A DNA stretch of 64,000 nucleotides, from contig SJOL01009432.1 of NCBI GenBank assembly GCA_004794785.1, positions 313,229-377,228 of the forward strand, written 5' to 3'. Below are positions 1 through 9,228 of this stretch, in pieces. The translations under genes and the position numbers were made by a program. Position 1 is the stretch's first letter. The number at the start of each line of letters is the position of its first letter. The notes below the pieces were generated by a model, which was given only the letters and a program-made list of their open reading frames with translations, did no database searches and was not told the origin of the DNA. Source of the DNA: Opisthorchis felineus. Its lineage: Eukaryota; Platyhelminthes; Trematoda; Opisthorchiida; Opisthorchiidae.

Positions 1-258
1 TTTGCCAGTTAAATGACAACCGGGACGAGTCCAGCCCAGCGGCAACCAACAGAAACAACAGTCCTCTTTTATTGGTTTCCTGAATTAAAGGCCATGCTCA
101 GAACCACCGGCAATGGGCGAAGCACCCGTGCTACTGGAGGGGTGATGGGTATACGAACGCACCATGGTGCAACACAACAGGGCGACCCTCCCTGTAGTAC
201 GTACCGACCACCACACGAGGTTTTCATCCCTCGCGCATGCTGCCAGATCTGCAAGTTG
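1..258 (+). repeat. Left arm of the foldback element
   Basis: This is the inverted partner of 916-1,164. The match is interrupted by many substitutions and small indels, so the element is old. The outermost bases may continue to the left of the window. Confidence 0.75.
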
Positions 259-915
259 GCTGTCTAAAGCGTAGGTGTGTTGCAGAGTGTCTAGCGCCTG
301 CCACCGTAATTGTTATCATGCCCGTCTCCACTGACCCCATTATATTTCCTTACCTCCGGCCTCAAGCTTCTGTGTCCAGTCAACTTATTCGTTGTTCTTT
401 CAAGCCGGGTCCTATCAATGAATATCTCTGTCGGCTCTATTTATTATCTGGTGCTTTCCTTTGCCTAGGTTCAACTAACCTCAAACAAACCGAAGTATTA
501 CTTCCTCACTGTGCAGAACCATTCTGCATCCCCTGATCAGGCACAGCGCACGCACATCCAATAGTGGGTTTGAAGATGCGCAGTGAAGGAAATACTTGTT
601 TGGTTACATTCATTCACACACAACACTGTGGTGCGCATCTACTTGACATGGCGGTTTACACTAGTCCTTCGTCGTCGTTAGCCATAGTACACAGGCTCCG
701 AACGTCTCCATTTTACTCCCATGGCCCAGACAGTAGCTACCGTTTCATTTGTCTCCGCGACTGGACCCTTCCAGTGGCTGTTTGCTGTTCGCTTGTTCGG
801 AGTGACTGTGCGGTTTTTCTAGCCTGGCTTTCCCCCCAACCGGATAAAATATCTGGTAGCTAGAGCTATTTAATAATGCACAAGCCGCAAATACTACTGC
901 TTAGTGGCTTTCCAC

Positions 916-1164
916 CCTGCAGATCTGGTAGCATGCACGAGAGATGAAAACATCATGTTGGGAAGGGTGCACTATTCAAGAAGGATCACCATGTAACGTA
1001 GTACCATTGTGAGTTCGTATACTCACCACCCCTCCAGTAGCACGGGTGCATCGCCCATCGCCGGTGGTTCTGGGCCTGGCCTTTAGTTCGGAAAAACCGT
1101 AAAAGAGCACTGTTTCTGTTTGCCTGTAGCCGGTTTTGACCTGTCCCGGTTGTCATTTTTTTGC
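916..1164 (-). repeat. Right arm of the foldback element
   Basis: This is the inverted partner of 1-258. It ends in a T-rich block just after GGTTGTCA, followed by ordinary flanking sequence from about 1,165. Confidence 0.75.
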
Positions 1165-2690
1165 CATCACAAAGAAATACTAAAGAATGACAGCTGTCCT
1201 CAAGCTAACATCTAAATGTAAGCTTTAGTTGGGGTTGCACCACCCCACGTCTGCTTCATTAGCCAGACATAACACACTTCTTTTCCCTCTTGCCCTCTGA
1301 GGCGATCATTTACGTATAAAATGCAAAGTCCTTATAGTTTCCTGAATGCCAGCAGTCACGGCTAGCGCCTGTTGGCTGTTTTTGCCATGCACCGTTCTTT
1401 TCTTGGAGTTGACAGCTGTGACTCGGTGACTGGTGACCCATACTCTTACATTTCTGTTAAGTTTGCGTAGTTGTTTCCAGTTAAACTACAGTTCTTATCC
1501 ATGATCTCGGAAGCTGTTGCTCAACCGTTTATTATTTGTCTACTGTCCCTGTTCACATTACCCCCCCTTTGCACAACAGAGAGCCAATGATTAGATTCCT
1601 TTGCAGAGCTTAAAAACTACCGCTATGTAATCTCACCATTTAATCGCCCCATTCCAACTGGTTCAGCGGCTGGCCTCCATGCTCGCTACTTCGGCGGCTA
1701 AGTCCTTACCTTCCCAAAATAAGGCACGCGCTCTCGCACTGGCCGTGCACCTACTGATCGAGTGACGCTCGGTGCAAAAGAGGGACGCACCTCTTACCAC
1801 CAATGACAGCCTCTTCCACCGTTATTCGACGGTGCTACATACATGCCGAGCGGAAGCCCACTAATAATGATTTGTTGTGTTCTCATAATACACTGTTAAC
1901 CTCGGCTTGTCCCTGGATTCTACTGCTCTCGTCCAATTTCTTCCTCATCCCAGCTCTTCCCAAGCTTCAAACTTCGGCTGCGGTTGCCCAAATGCCCCGT
2001 ACAACCGTCATCCATTCGATCAAACTGGTTCTCGGTCTACTCTCACATGGTCCTTAAACTGAATGGAAATCATCCGCGACTCTGCATTGGCCTGACTCCA
2101 TCTGTGTCACTCTCCTTGTCTAACCCAGATCAAGCCACCACGGAAATGCGTGTCCCCTGTCCGATTACGGCAACCTTGACGACCGTTACGGGGCTGTCCA
2201 GAAACCGAAGTATGTCAGTGCAATGATTGCATGGCACTGCCATACCTGGTTTGATGGCACTCCCGCAACTACTTTCTTCAGAATCCTGACTGCAGCCTGC
2301 AATCGCAACCACAAACAAATTTTTCACCTGGGCCCAACCGCCTCGCTCTAAACCGCTGAACACATCGTTGGGAGTTAAACAACCTGGTTTTCTGCCGCAA
2401 TTTCGGTTTGCCTCTTCCAAACGTTCAATTTAAGTTGTTTGATTGGCCCTATGCATTGGCATTATCTCCCCATCAAATCTACCTTGACCTCCCTACAACA
2501 GTGACCCCAGTGATTCTACTCAGTCTCACTTTGAACCATATTTTTGAGACAAAACTTGCCATTTGTCTCCAGATCTAATTCTTCAATCTCCATCTCCTTT
2601 TGCATTTTGTGACCCTAGACATTACTCAACCGCCCAAGGTCACTCATGGCCCGCAACGGTTTTCAGTTCATCTTTGAACTTGTCGTACCT
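1165..2690. other. Unassigned non-coding stretch
   Basis: Only short ORFs of up to about 96 codons are present and none shows a known domain or splice-linked continuation. The 3' half may be the decayed untranslated part of the retroelement that seems to end near 2,860, but no coding motif supports this. Confidence 0.4.
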
Positions 2691-2860
2691 CATTTCCATT
2701 GTCCTCCGTTTATTCGGTTCCCACAACTGTGGTGACTTTTCGCGTAATAAGCATGTCCGTTGTGTTGTTACCTGCTGTGTTCAGGTTGCAACGACCCGAT
2801 CATGCCTCAATCGGCATGGTCCCTACAGATTGGGGAATAAACCTATTATTATTATTGTTA
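2690..2860 (+). mobile_element. Probable 3' end of a CR1-like retroelement with (ATT)n tail
   Basis: The segment ends with GATTGGGGAATAAAC followed by a run of TTATTATT repeats (about 2,847-2,870). A nearly identical ending, TTGGGAATAAACATTATT, recurs about 140 bp downstream. A conserved GGGAATAAAC followed by a trinucleotide tail is typical of non-LTR 3' ends. No coding part is attached. Confidence 0.45.
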
Positions 2861-2924
2861 TTATTATTACATTGGATTATGCCCACTGCTTGTGACGCTG
2901 CCCCTTTTCTACAACCCTCTCAGC

Positions 2925-3012
2925 CTTGCTTTTATTCTGACTGTAACATTATGATCATGCCTGATGGTATGCCACCCACCAGTTGGGAATAAACATTATT
3001 ATTAATAATAAC
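2925..3012 (+). mobile_element. Second retroelement 3' end with (ATT)n tail
   Basis: The sequence CAGTTGGGAATAAAC is followed by ATTATTATTAATAATAA. It matches the ending at about 2,830-2,870 and suggests two tandem or nested 5'-truncated insertions of one family. Confidence 0.4.
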
Positions 3013-3830
3013 CCTGAAACGTCCCCAGATCTCTGTCTCCCTCGGAGTTCTCAAAGCACCATCCATCAAAAAAGACGGCCGCGGTCTTCCGTAGACCAGA
3101 CCTTGTCCCTGTGGTCACCTCAGCCTTCCGTACGACGAAGCTTTTGGTGCCGATCATGATGTCTGGGTCCTCATCTTCATCCTCTGGTCCTGACAGACAA
3201 TGGGCCAGGTAGTTCCCCTTCTCATCCCCCACCGGATCGCGAAGTCATACTCTTGTGAACAGAGTGCCCAGCGCACAGGGAGCTCAGATGGTCCTGATCC
3301 CCTCAAGGTGTTTGTCATCGGTTCAAGCGTGAAACCTTGGTCGCAGCAAATGTCGCCTCCACTTATCCAGGACTCAGACGACCGCTAAATAGCCTTTCTC
3401 GGTGGGTGAATACTTCCGCTCAGCGGCAGTCTGGACGCGACTGGCTTAGTTGATGACTCCATCTTTCTGCTTTAGGACCGATACCCTGGACACTAGCGTC
3501 CGTTGTGCAAGTAAATATATCCCAGACCCTGTGCAGTTTCATAGTCAGTTGCTGATCCATTATCCGCGCTTTGACTGTTTCGAAGGCCTCATGCGCTTTC
3601 CTTGTCCATTCGCACTTCCAAATTTGACGCAGCAGGTGCATCAGTAGCACAACAATTGTGCTGAAATCCTTGAAAACTGACTGTCGTATATGGATCGTAC
3701 GTGAACTGGCGTAAGGACCGCTTTTAAATAAGGACTGCACGGTCCTGGTACTTTGCCATTTTTTGGGCGGTGGGCTAACATCGATGATGCTGTTCTTCCT
3801 CACGTTCAACTGGCCCGTTGCTTTCACTAA
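3002..3830 (-). mobile_element. Gypsy-type LTR retrotransposon remnant: RT end and RNase H
   Basis: On the minus strand, about 3,827 to 3,420 encodes a decayed segment with an EAFETVKARI-like stretch and the motif FTCTTDASVQGIG. This corresponds to the start of the Gypsy RNase H domain, where the family has TTDAS..GIGAVL. Downstream, about 3,410-3,200 in shifted frames, reads TEKGYLAVV then RRHLL, and finally GNYLAHCLS, equivalent to the family's N.ADALSR end. Several stops and frameshifts separate the pieces, so it is a dead fragment. Integrase and LTRs are not attached on this strand. The assignment rests on motif recognition only. Confidence 0.65.
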
Positions 3831-4430
3831 CTGCTAGCCGTTTGCACACTTCCAATGAACTGGCCGGGCAGCAACTACTGGTGCGATACTACTTCCATTC
3901 CCGGCAAGGAACGATCCAGCCACTGCTGAAGACTGGCGAAGAACACCGTCGGGTCGCATCCCGGCCGTATCCCGTCCGTCCGGAATCGCCTCATGACCTT
4001 CCGACGGTCAGCCGGTGCGACGAACTCCACTGCAAGAGCTTCTTTCGCGGCGGCTCAGTTCATCTTCCGAGGGCTCCTTCTGGCAGCTTCCAGGGCTGCC
4101 TTCACTCGGCCCCTGAGAAAGGCCTTTATTGCCGCCAACCTGCCCAGGCGGTCTCCAATCCAGCCCTCTCCACAAAGTCACCAGTATCCTCCAGGAAATT
4201 GCGGACATGTCCATCCTCTAAAGGTCGTGGCCAGCGGACCTTTATTTGTATCCTGGCGACGTCATCAAGTGGAAGGAAAAGCACCATTCGCTTCGAAGTC
4301 GTTTACCGGCAACCATGAATCACGCAGCTCAAGGCATTAGACACGAAAGTAAGTACCTCATGTGCACAGGGTTTTGAGAAGTGAACTTCCTCAGGCGCCC
4401 TCTTGAAATATTCTGGACGCTCTCTGAATA
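3831..4430. other. Decayed sequence upstream of the Gypsy remnant
   Basis: Overlapping ORFs on both strands (for example 3,818-4,318 on + and 4,008-4,214 on -) show no domain I recognise. By position on the minus strand this could be gag-proximal sequence of the adjacent Gypsy remnant, but no zinc knuckle or protease motif is visible. Confidence 0.3.
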
Positions 4431-4439
4431 TTAAACAAC

Positions 4440-4585
4440 AAATAACAAACACTGAAAAGCTGTTCCATAATTTCCGCAGTACCATTCACCTTGCTTTAGA
4501 TCTGGGGGAGGAGCTTGGACACCCGAGCAGACACTACCTACATGCTTCATCCGTCGTACGCACCGTTACAGTTGTATACTCAATA
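4440..4585 (+). repeat. Dispersed repeat shared with 59,740-59,890
   Basis: The two sites share, in the same order and on the same strand, CTGYAAAGYWGTTCCA-like sequence, a TTTCCGYA-like block, a TTAGATC block, a GCCTCATC/GCTTCATC block and a final CACCGTTACA block. At this site it is followed directly by a Gypsy integrase fragment. It may therefore be part of that element or its LTR. Confidence 0.45.
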
Positions 4586-4599
4586 CTACCACACAAATG

Positions 4600-4760
4600 C
4601 TTAAGCGTCTAGGCACTGACTTCAAAAGATTCTTACCTAAGGCGACTGGAAATAAATATCTATTAACGGTCGTGGACGAGTATTCCCGTTTCCGACTTGC
4701 CTATCCGTATTCAGATGCAACCGTTCATGGTGATATAATGTCTTGTGCCAGTGTTTGACT
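4600..4760 (+). mobile_element. Gypsy-type integrase core fragment
   Basis: On the plus strand, about 4,607-4,755 reads GTDFKRFLPK, then NKYLLTVVDEYSRF, then LAYPYSDAT. This is the start of the Gypsy integrase catalytic core (family form VDFKGPLPS..KYLLTVVDEYSRFPFA), including the first catalytic Asp region. The frame ends soon after, so it is a short truncated piece. Its orientation is opposite to the RNase H remnant at 3.0-3.8 kb, so it is probably a separate insertion or a rearrangement. Confidence 0.7.
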
Positions 4761-5456
4761 AAAATTGTTCCGTGCAGTTGTTGTCATTCATTTCGGGTGA
4801 GGTGAGGCAACCTCCTAATGGAAGAGGCAACAGCACCAGCCGGGCCATCCCATAAAACAAAGGTAGAACTGTCGGGTGGAACAAATAAATGGGAAGCTGG
4901 GGAAAGCTATAACGCTTTCATTACGATCAAAAAGTGCCCAAAATTACTCGTGTGATCCTGTGCTAAGGCCGTGGTCTCAAGGCAAGGAATTGGTTAATTA
5001 GCCCAAACGTACGATCTAGGTGTCCTATCTGACAGGTAACGTGTAGTCCAGTTCAACAACTGGCGGTTTTACCTGCGTTTGTGCAGGAGTCGCAATTGGA
5101 CAGCAAACGATACATTGAATTGGACGTGGGTAGACAATATAGATAGGTTGACCGTGGAACTATGGGACATTAAAAGTAAATAATGAGAAGAATTAAAGGA
5201 AAACTTGCGGCTAGATAGAACCTTGGGCAGTTAGAAACACAGGATGGCACAGAAATGGCAGTGTGCTACCGGACAAATTAAACGGGAAAAATGTTGTGCA
5301 GTTCAAAGTGGGACAAAATATTCAACAACAAACCCAGAAATGAATATGAATAAATCGAGTCATGAAAACAGTTAATATAGAAAAACAATTAGTGCAGAGT
5401 CGACTTTGCATAAAGCAGAATAGTTCGGTCTTGAAACTTGAGCAGTCACCGGATGG
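4761..5456. other. Non-coding stretch
   Basis: No gene, RNA or recognisable repeat was seen apart from its proximity to the BEL/Pao remnant. Its right part may contain the remainder of a decayed LTR. Confidence 0.3.
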
Positions 5457-5516
5457 GTAATGAATTAGTCTGAGGACTAAGGAAACATAAATATTTACGT
5501 CACGCAATTAACACTC
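5457..5516 (-). repeat. LTR-like block at the 3' side of the BEL/Pao remnant
   Basis: Read on the minus strand it begins TGTTAATTGCGTGACGTAA, directly after a CCCCGAGGAG purine/pyrimidine-type tract that follows the end of the integrase frame. A related copy, TGTTACTTACGTGACGTAA, lies at 6,620-6,678. Both contain a CCTCAGAC.AATT block. The TG start and its position after the integrase fit an LTR edge. Confidence 0.5.
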
Positions 5517-5523
5517 CTCGGGG

Positions 5524-6545
5524 TTAAGGATGAACTTTGATCACCTTCAATGGTTTGCTTGAGAAAACACAATTTTCAAACATCTCTTCCAAGAGTTCCG
5601 CCAACGTTTGAACCATGACGTTACGAACTAGTCCATCCTTTCCCACCGTAACCGTTCTTACAAAACCCTTCAGCCATGAACCCCTAGATACGGACGTATC
5701 GACTAAGAGAACGAAGTCCCCCACTTTAGGACCACAGCCAGTTCCCACCCACTTATGTTTTTGATGCAGCTTAGGCAAGTATTCCTTCAACCATCCGACC
5801 CAGAAAGCATCTGCCAATTGTTGCGCCTAGCGCCATCGTCGAGCTAACTTCGTGTTCGATCCAGACGAGGTTTCGACTGACAGGTTACCGCGGAGTACTA
5901 GGAGATGATTGGGAGTAAGTGCTCTAAGATCGAGAGGGTGATCTGATAACTTCGTCAGGGGTCAATCATTATTGATTTTTTCTACTTCGGTTAGCATTGT
6001 TGTGAGGACTTCATAAGTTATCAGATGATCACTAAGTAGCGATCTCAATATCCTCCGGATAGAGCGTATCATTCTCTGCCAGATGCCCACTCTGTGGCTG
6101 GCCATTGGTGGAGCGAAGATCCAATCACATCCTCGTTGTAGTAGGGCTTTAGACACTCTCCTGGTTCATCTGTTGAAGGTTCTGTTTGAGCTCAGCTTAA
6201 GCACCACGAAAATTAGTACCATTATCACTATAGATAAGAATCAGGCGTCCTCGCCGGACAGAAAAACCTGGAAAAAGCGCACAAAAACGAGTCCGTTTTG
6301 AGGGAACAAACCATCTCAATTTGCACAGCCCGCACTGTCAAACAAGTAAAGATACACCCTTAACGTTTTCCAAAACCACGACCTCGCTTCACCAATAAAG
6401 GTCCAAAATAATCAACACCGACCGCCGCAAAGGATGCATTGAGGACGTGCAAAGTTCCCGCATGGCCGTTTAGTATATGGGTATACTGGACTAGGAGATT
6501 GGTTACGAACTGATTGCTTAGGATGATTACTGGGTGTCTCATACC
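5524..6545 (-). mobile_element. BEL/Pao LTR retrotransposon remnant: integrase
   Basis: Three minus-strand pieces line up with the BEL/Pao integrase. About 6,542-6,360 has LNGHAGTLHVL (zinc-binding HHCC region) running straight into VGVDYFGPLLVKRGR. The linker with the paired cysteines is missing, which suggests an internal deletion. About 6,156-5,962 has WIFAPPMASHRVGIWQRMIRS (catalytic Glu region; family form [21 protein letters not shown]). About 5,817-5,524 has FWVGWLKEYLP, GDFVLLVD and GLVRNVMVQT, the C-terminal DUF5641-type domain. Gag, protease, RT and RNase H are absent, and stops separate the pieces. The element is dead and heavily deleted. Confidence 0.8.
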
Positions 6546-6619
6546 TAAAGGCAGTGGAGACCATCATGGGCGTCCTCCAACACGTAATATAACTTGATGG
6601 TTTGCAGTCCCAGGAAGGG

Positions 6620-6678
6620 TGATTAATTTGTCTGAGGAACAGGGAAACATGGATAATTACGTCACGTAAGTAACATTA
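6620..6678 (-). repeat. LTR-like block at the 5' side of the BEL/Pao remnant
   Basis: It starts TGTTACTTACGTGACGTAA on the minus strand and shares CATGTTTCC and CCTCAGAC blocks with 5,457-5,516. The two blocks bracket the integrase remnant as direct repeats, so the structure may be an internally deleted LTR element. Confidence 0.45.
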
Positions 6679-6689
6679 CTCATGGATAA

Positions 6690-7330
6690 AACGTCTTTAA
6701 AGAAGCGTCCATTTCGATTCGTTCTTTTTTGTGAACTGCCACTAATACCAGTGCACGCGGGCGAATGTTTCATCACAATCAGAAACACACAGGTTGAAAA
6801 TCTTCTCACAGTGTGTTAGCCTGATTAACGGTGAAAAACCTTTTGGCCAAGCCCTGTTCAATTGGGCATAGGTAAGTATTAGGTCTCCTCGGAGTCAACG
6901 ATAACCTAGGGGAAAGAGGTCAAGCACAGCGAGAAGGCGTTTCATAGTCCGCGGATTTGAGACCGGCAAACAATTTCGTAGCAGCTCTTTGGACGCACCC
7001 AGTGAGGGTTACTTCTTTCTTGCGTCCTGAGTGGACAACTTGGTTGGCATATTTAAGAAGCGGTCTGACGTAAGCCCCTAAAGTATCTGGAAGTCAGTGC
7101 GAGCCATACGAGGAAATGTTCGCTGAATCACCCGTAGAACGGCAAATGCATTTTGATCCGATTTCTCAAGGCATAGTGAGAAGGACATGTTGGAAGAAAC
7201 CCAGATACCAAGATCCTTTTGGCATCCATCCTCGTGATATTTTCCGGTCCATTATCACCATGTACGACAGAGGCGTTTGCTGAGTCCCCTCCGAAAGGCA
7301 CATGCGACGACCAATATGGCGTGAGGCTAC
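6690..7330 (-). mobile_element. CR1/jockey-like non-LTR element: C-terminal part of ORF2
   Basis: In shifting minus-strand frames the segment reads LGILVSSNMSF-like sequence near 7,200, then [15 protein letters not shown], then [20 protein letters not shown], then a decayed LFPL block. This order is the conserved region after the RT palm in CR1/jockey-type ORF2 proteins (family form SYVRPILEY...VQRRATK.V.GL..L.YEERL..L.LFPL). Stops and frameshifts mark it as a pseudogene. It is clearly a different family from the RTE-like elements elsewhere in the window. Confidence 0.75.
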
Positions 7331-7835
7331 TTGTAAGTGTGCAGTTCACGGCTGTACGTAGACTAGCATACTACTAAAGCGCCCGGACATACACAGGAGG
7401 ATTTGGGCCCTCGACGAAATTCTTTGGCTAGGTAGTCTGACCGCAAGGCAGCGGTGTTTGGCGGGAATGACATGTGAATTACAAGCTTTATAGAACAGGT
7501 ATTCAGACCCCGAACTTGGAGGACCAGGAGACCCTGTTGGTTAGACGTCTAAACACTGACCAACCTGGTAAGAGAGACTGCGTCATAAGACCAGCCGCTC
7601 TTGATAAGCAAACATCACGTCAATTGGACGGATGTGTCGCGCGCAGGCCACGGACCGAACCTGGGCATGTCTTGACTGGTCAGAATGTCAGCCAATCTGG
7701 ATCGAACATCCATGGTTCTACTCTTCTCGCCCCCTCACGAAGGTTGTAGCGTATCCTTGTGGAGCATTCTGTGATGACCCTATCAATTCAGTTGCAGTAA
7801 TCTTTTTCTCCATAAAGAGGTGTCTTAAGCTACCG
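7331..7835. other. Decayed sequence before the family B element
   Basis: ORFs at 7,474-7,749 and 7,632-8,009 (+) have no recognisable domain. A block GGTAAGAGAGACTGCGT near 7,568 resembles GGCAAGAGAGACTGCGT near 27,050, so a dispersed repeat is present. Confidence 0.35.
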
Positions 7836-9228
7836 TGCCTTTTGATATACCACAGTGGACGGAGCAAAAATCAAGGACCGACACGAAAGTTTGCACCGTC
7901 TTCGAGTGGCGCGCGGGCACTTCAGAGTACAGCTAAATGGGTCGCAGATGCACGCAAACCGTTACAACACGGTAAGGTCCAATCTCTTCCTGCTGACAAT
8001 GAACTCTAAATTTTACCGCGATCAGGAGCTCTGATTGAAGTCTGGAAAGCCTCACGAGCAGCAAACGACTGTGATGGCGCACGCACATCCCGCAAACGCC
8101 GAATAATGGAGGGGCTAAGGATTGACACAGGGTGCTGGCGGATCACAAAAGCCCGGGAAATGAAGAAAGCTTTAGCAGCGGGGAACAATCGCAACCGCTT
8201 CCAGAAAATCTGATCTACTGGTCCGAGGCGGGTGGGTATTTGTGGGACGATCTCCGAAAAGGATGGGACCTCAATCCATTCAAAGAAACGGCTCTTAAAC
8301 AGCGGATCGAACACTCTGAAGAATGGGCCATCTCGACCCCATCAACCTACCTTCTGGAAGGACCACGTGAATGCGAGTGGGACGTCGACATCAGTCCGTC
8401 ATTGACGACCGAAGTCCAGCATACAGTCTCATTACTTCAACGCAACAGATCACATGGACCAGACGGTTTGCACCCTGCACTCCTTACAGAAGATGGCGAG
8501 TCCCTCCTTTATCCTGACTACTTTACCCCAAAGTATCTGGAGTGAGGAAGGACGGAAGGAAACGCTTCGATGGTGATTTCCATATTCAAAAAGGATGCAA
8601 GGAAGTCGTGAGAAACCCACTGTGGCACCAGGCTAGTGACTATAGCTTCCAAGGTGTTTCCTGGCATTATCCGTCATCCGGAGAATCAGATTCGTGACAG
8701 TCAAGCTGGGTTTTGCCCTGGCCAGTGATGCGTCGATCATATCTTCACCTTATGACAAGTATTGGAACTGCCCTTCTGACGACCAACAGTGATCATACTT
8801 TCTGATCTCGAATCTGATTTTGTCCCCTCTAATCGCCAGAAACTGTGACAGTGTCTGGTGATGGTGTCCCTTTTTTTGTCTCTTATAAGGGCTTTATAGG
8901 CCTCCACTCTTGGGCGCATACCTGTCTACGGCAAATCCTCCCCTGCGTTTGCATCCAGTAACCTCAGGCAAGAGTCTCATCTATTGCCATTTTCTCTTCA
9001 ACTTCATAACTGATGTGCCTCTTGAATCTTCTCTACCTGCCTCTAACAGCTCGGTGGTTGAAATACTCCTGGGGTGTTTGCTCATAGACATTGGGTACGG
9101 TGACGATATAACTCTTTCTTGACCGGACCCTTTAGAACTGCAAACTATTTTAAACAACCTAAATACTTCCGTTGCACACTTCGGTGTGACCTTCTCAACT
9201 GTAAAGTACAATGTATTGCTGCAGGATT
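7836..9228 (+). mobile_element. RTE-like element family B, 5' section (linker and RT)
   Basis: Plus-strand frames read TKAREMKKALAAGNNRNR (linker before the RT; the 52.1-kb copy has [16 protein letters not shown]), then RSHGPDGLHPALL, the conserved GPDGLxPxLLK entry to the RT domain. Next come an AGFCPGQ-like segment and LFNFITD, and finally DIGYGDDITLS near 9,090. This is the catalytic box with GYGDD in place of YADD. Many stops and frameshifts are present. The element stops at VLLQDS near 9,228, where a minus-strand element is inserted; the same reading continues from 12,457. Confidence 0.75.
9218..9228. repeat. Left target-site duplication of the nested element
   Basis: The 11-bp sequence GCTGCAGGATT is repeated with one substitution as GCTGCAAGATT at 12,457-12,467. 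In both places it encodes the LLQD part of family B, so the duplication marks where the family A element entered. Confidence 0.7.

Larger units (their letters stand above)
1..1164. mobile_element. Foldback (long inverted repeat) non-autonomous DNA element
   Basis: Two diverged arms, about 1-258 and 916-1,164, are reverse complements of each other. Both contain the outer block ATGACAACCGGGAC, the block GCACCCGTGCTACTGGAGGG, and an inner block close to GCATGCTRCCAGATCTGCA. The roughly 650-bp centre shows no transposase; its ORFs (for example 564-863) have no recognisable domain. Long arms and a non-coding centre fit a foldback or large MITE-like element. The left end lies at the window edge, so a target-site duplication cannot be seen. 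The superfamily is unknown. Confidence 0.75.

Noticed and set aside
1803..2420. Overlapping ORFs as a possible gene
   Set aside because: Low-information frames on both strands, no conserved motif, likely untranslated retroelement sequence.
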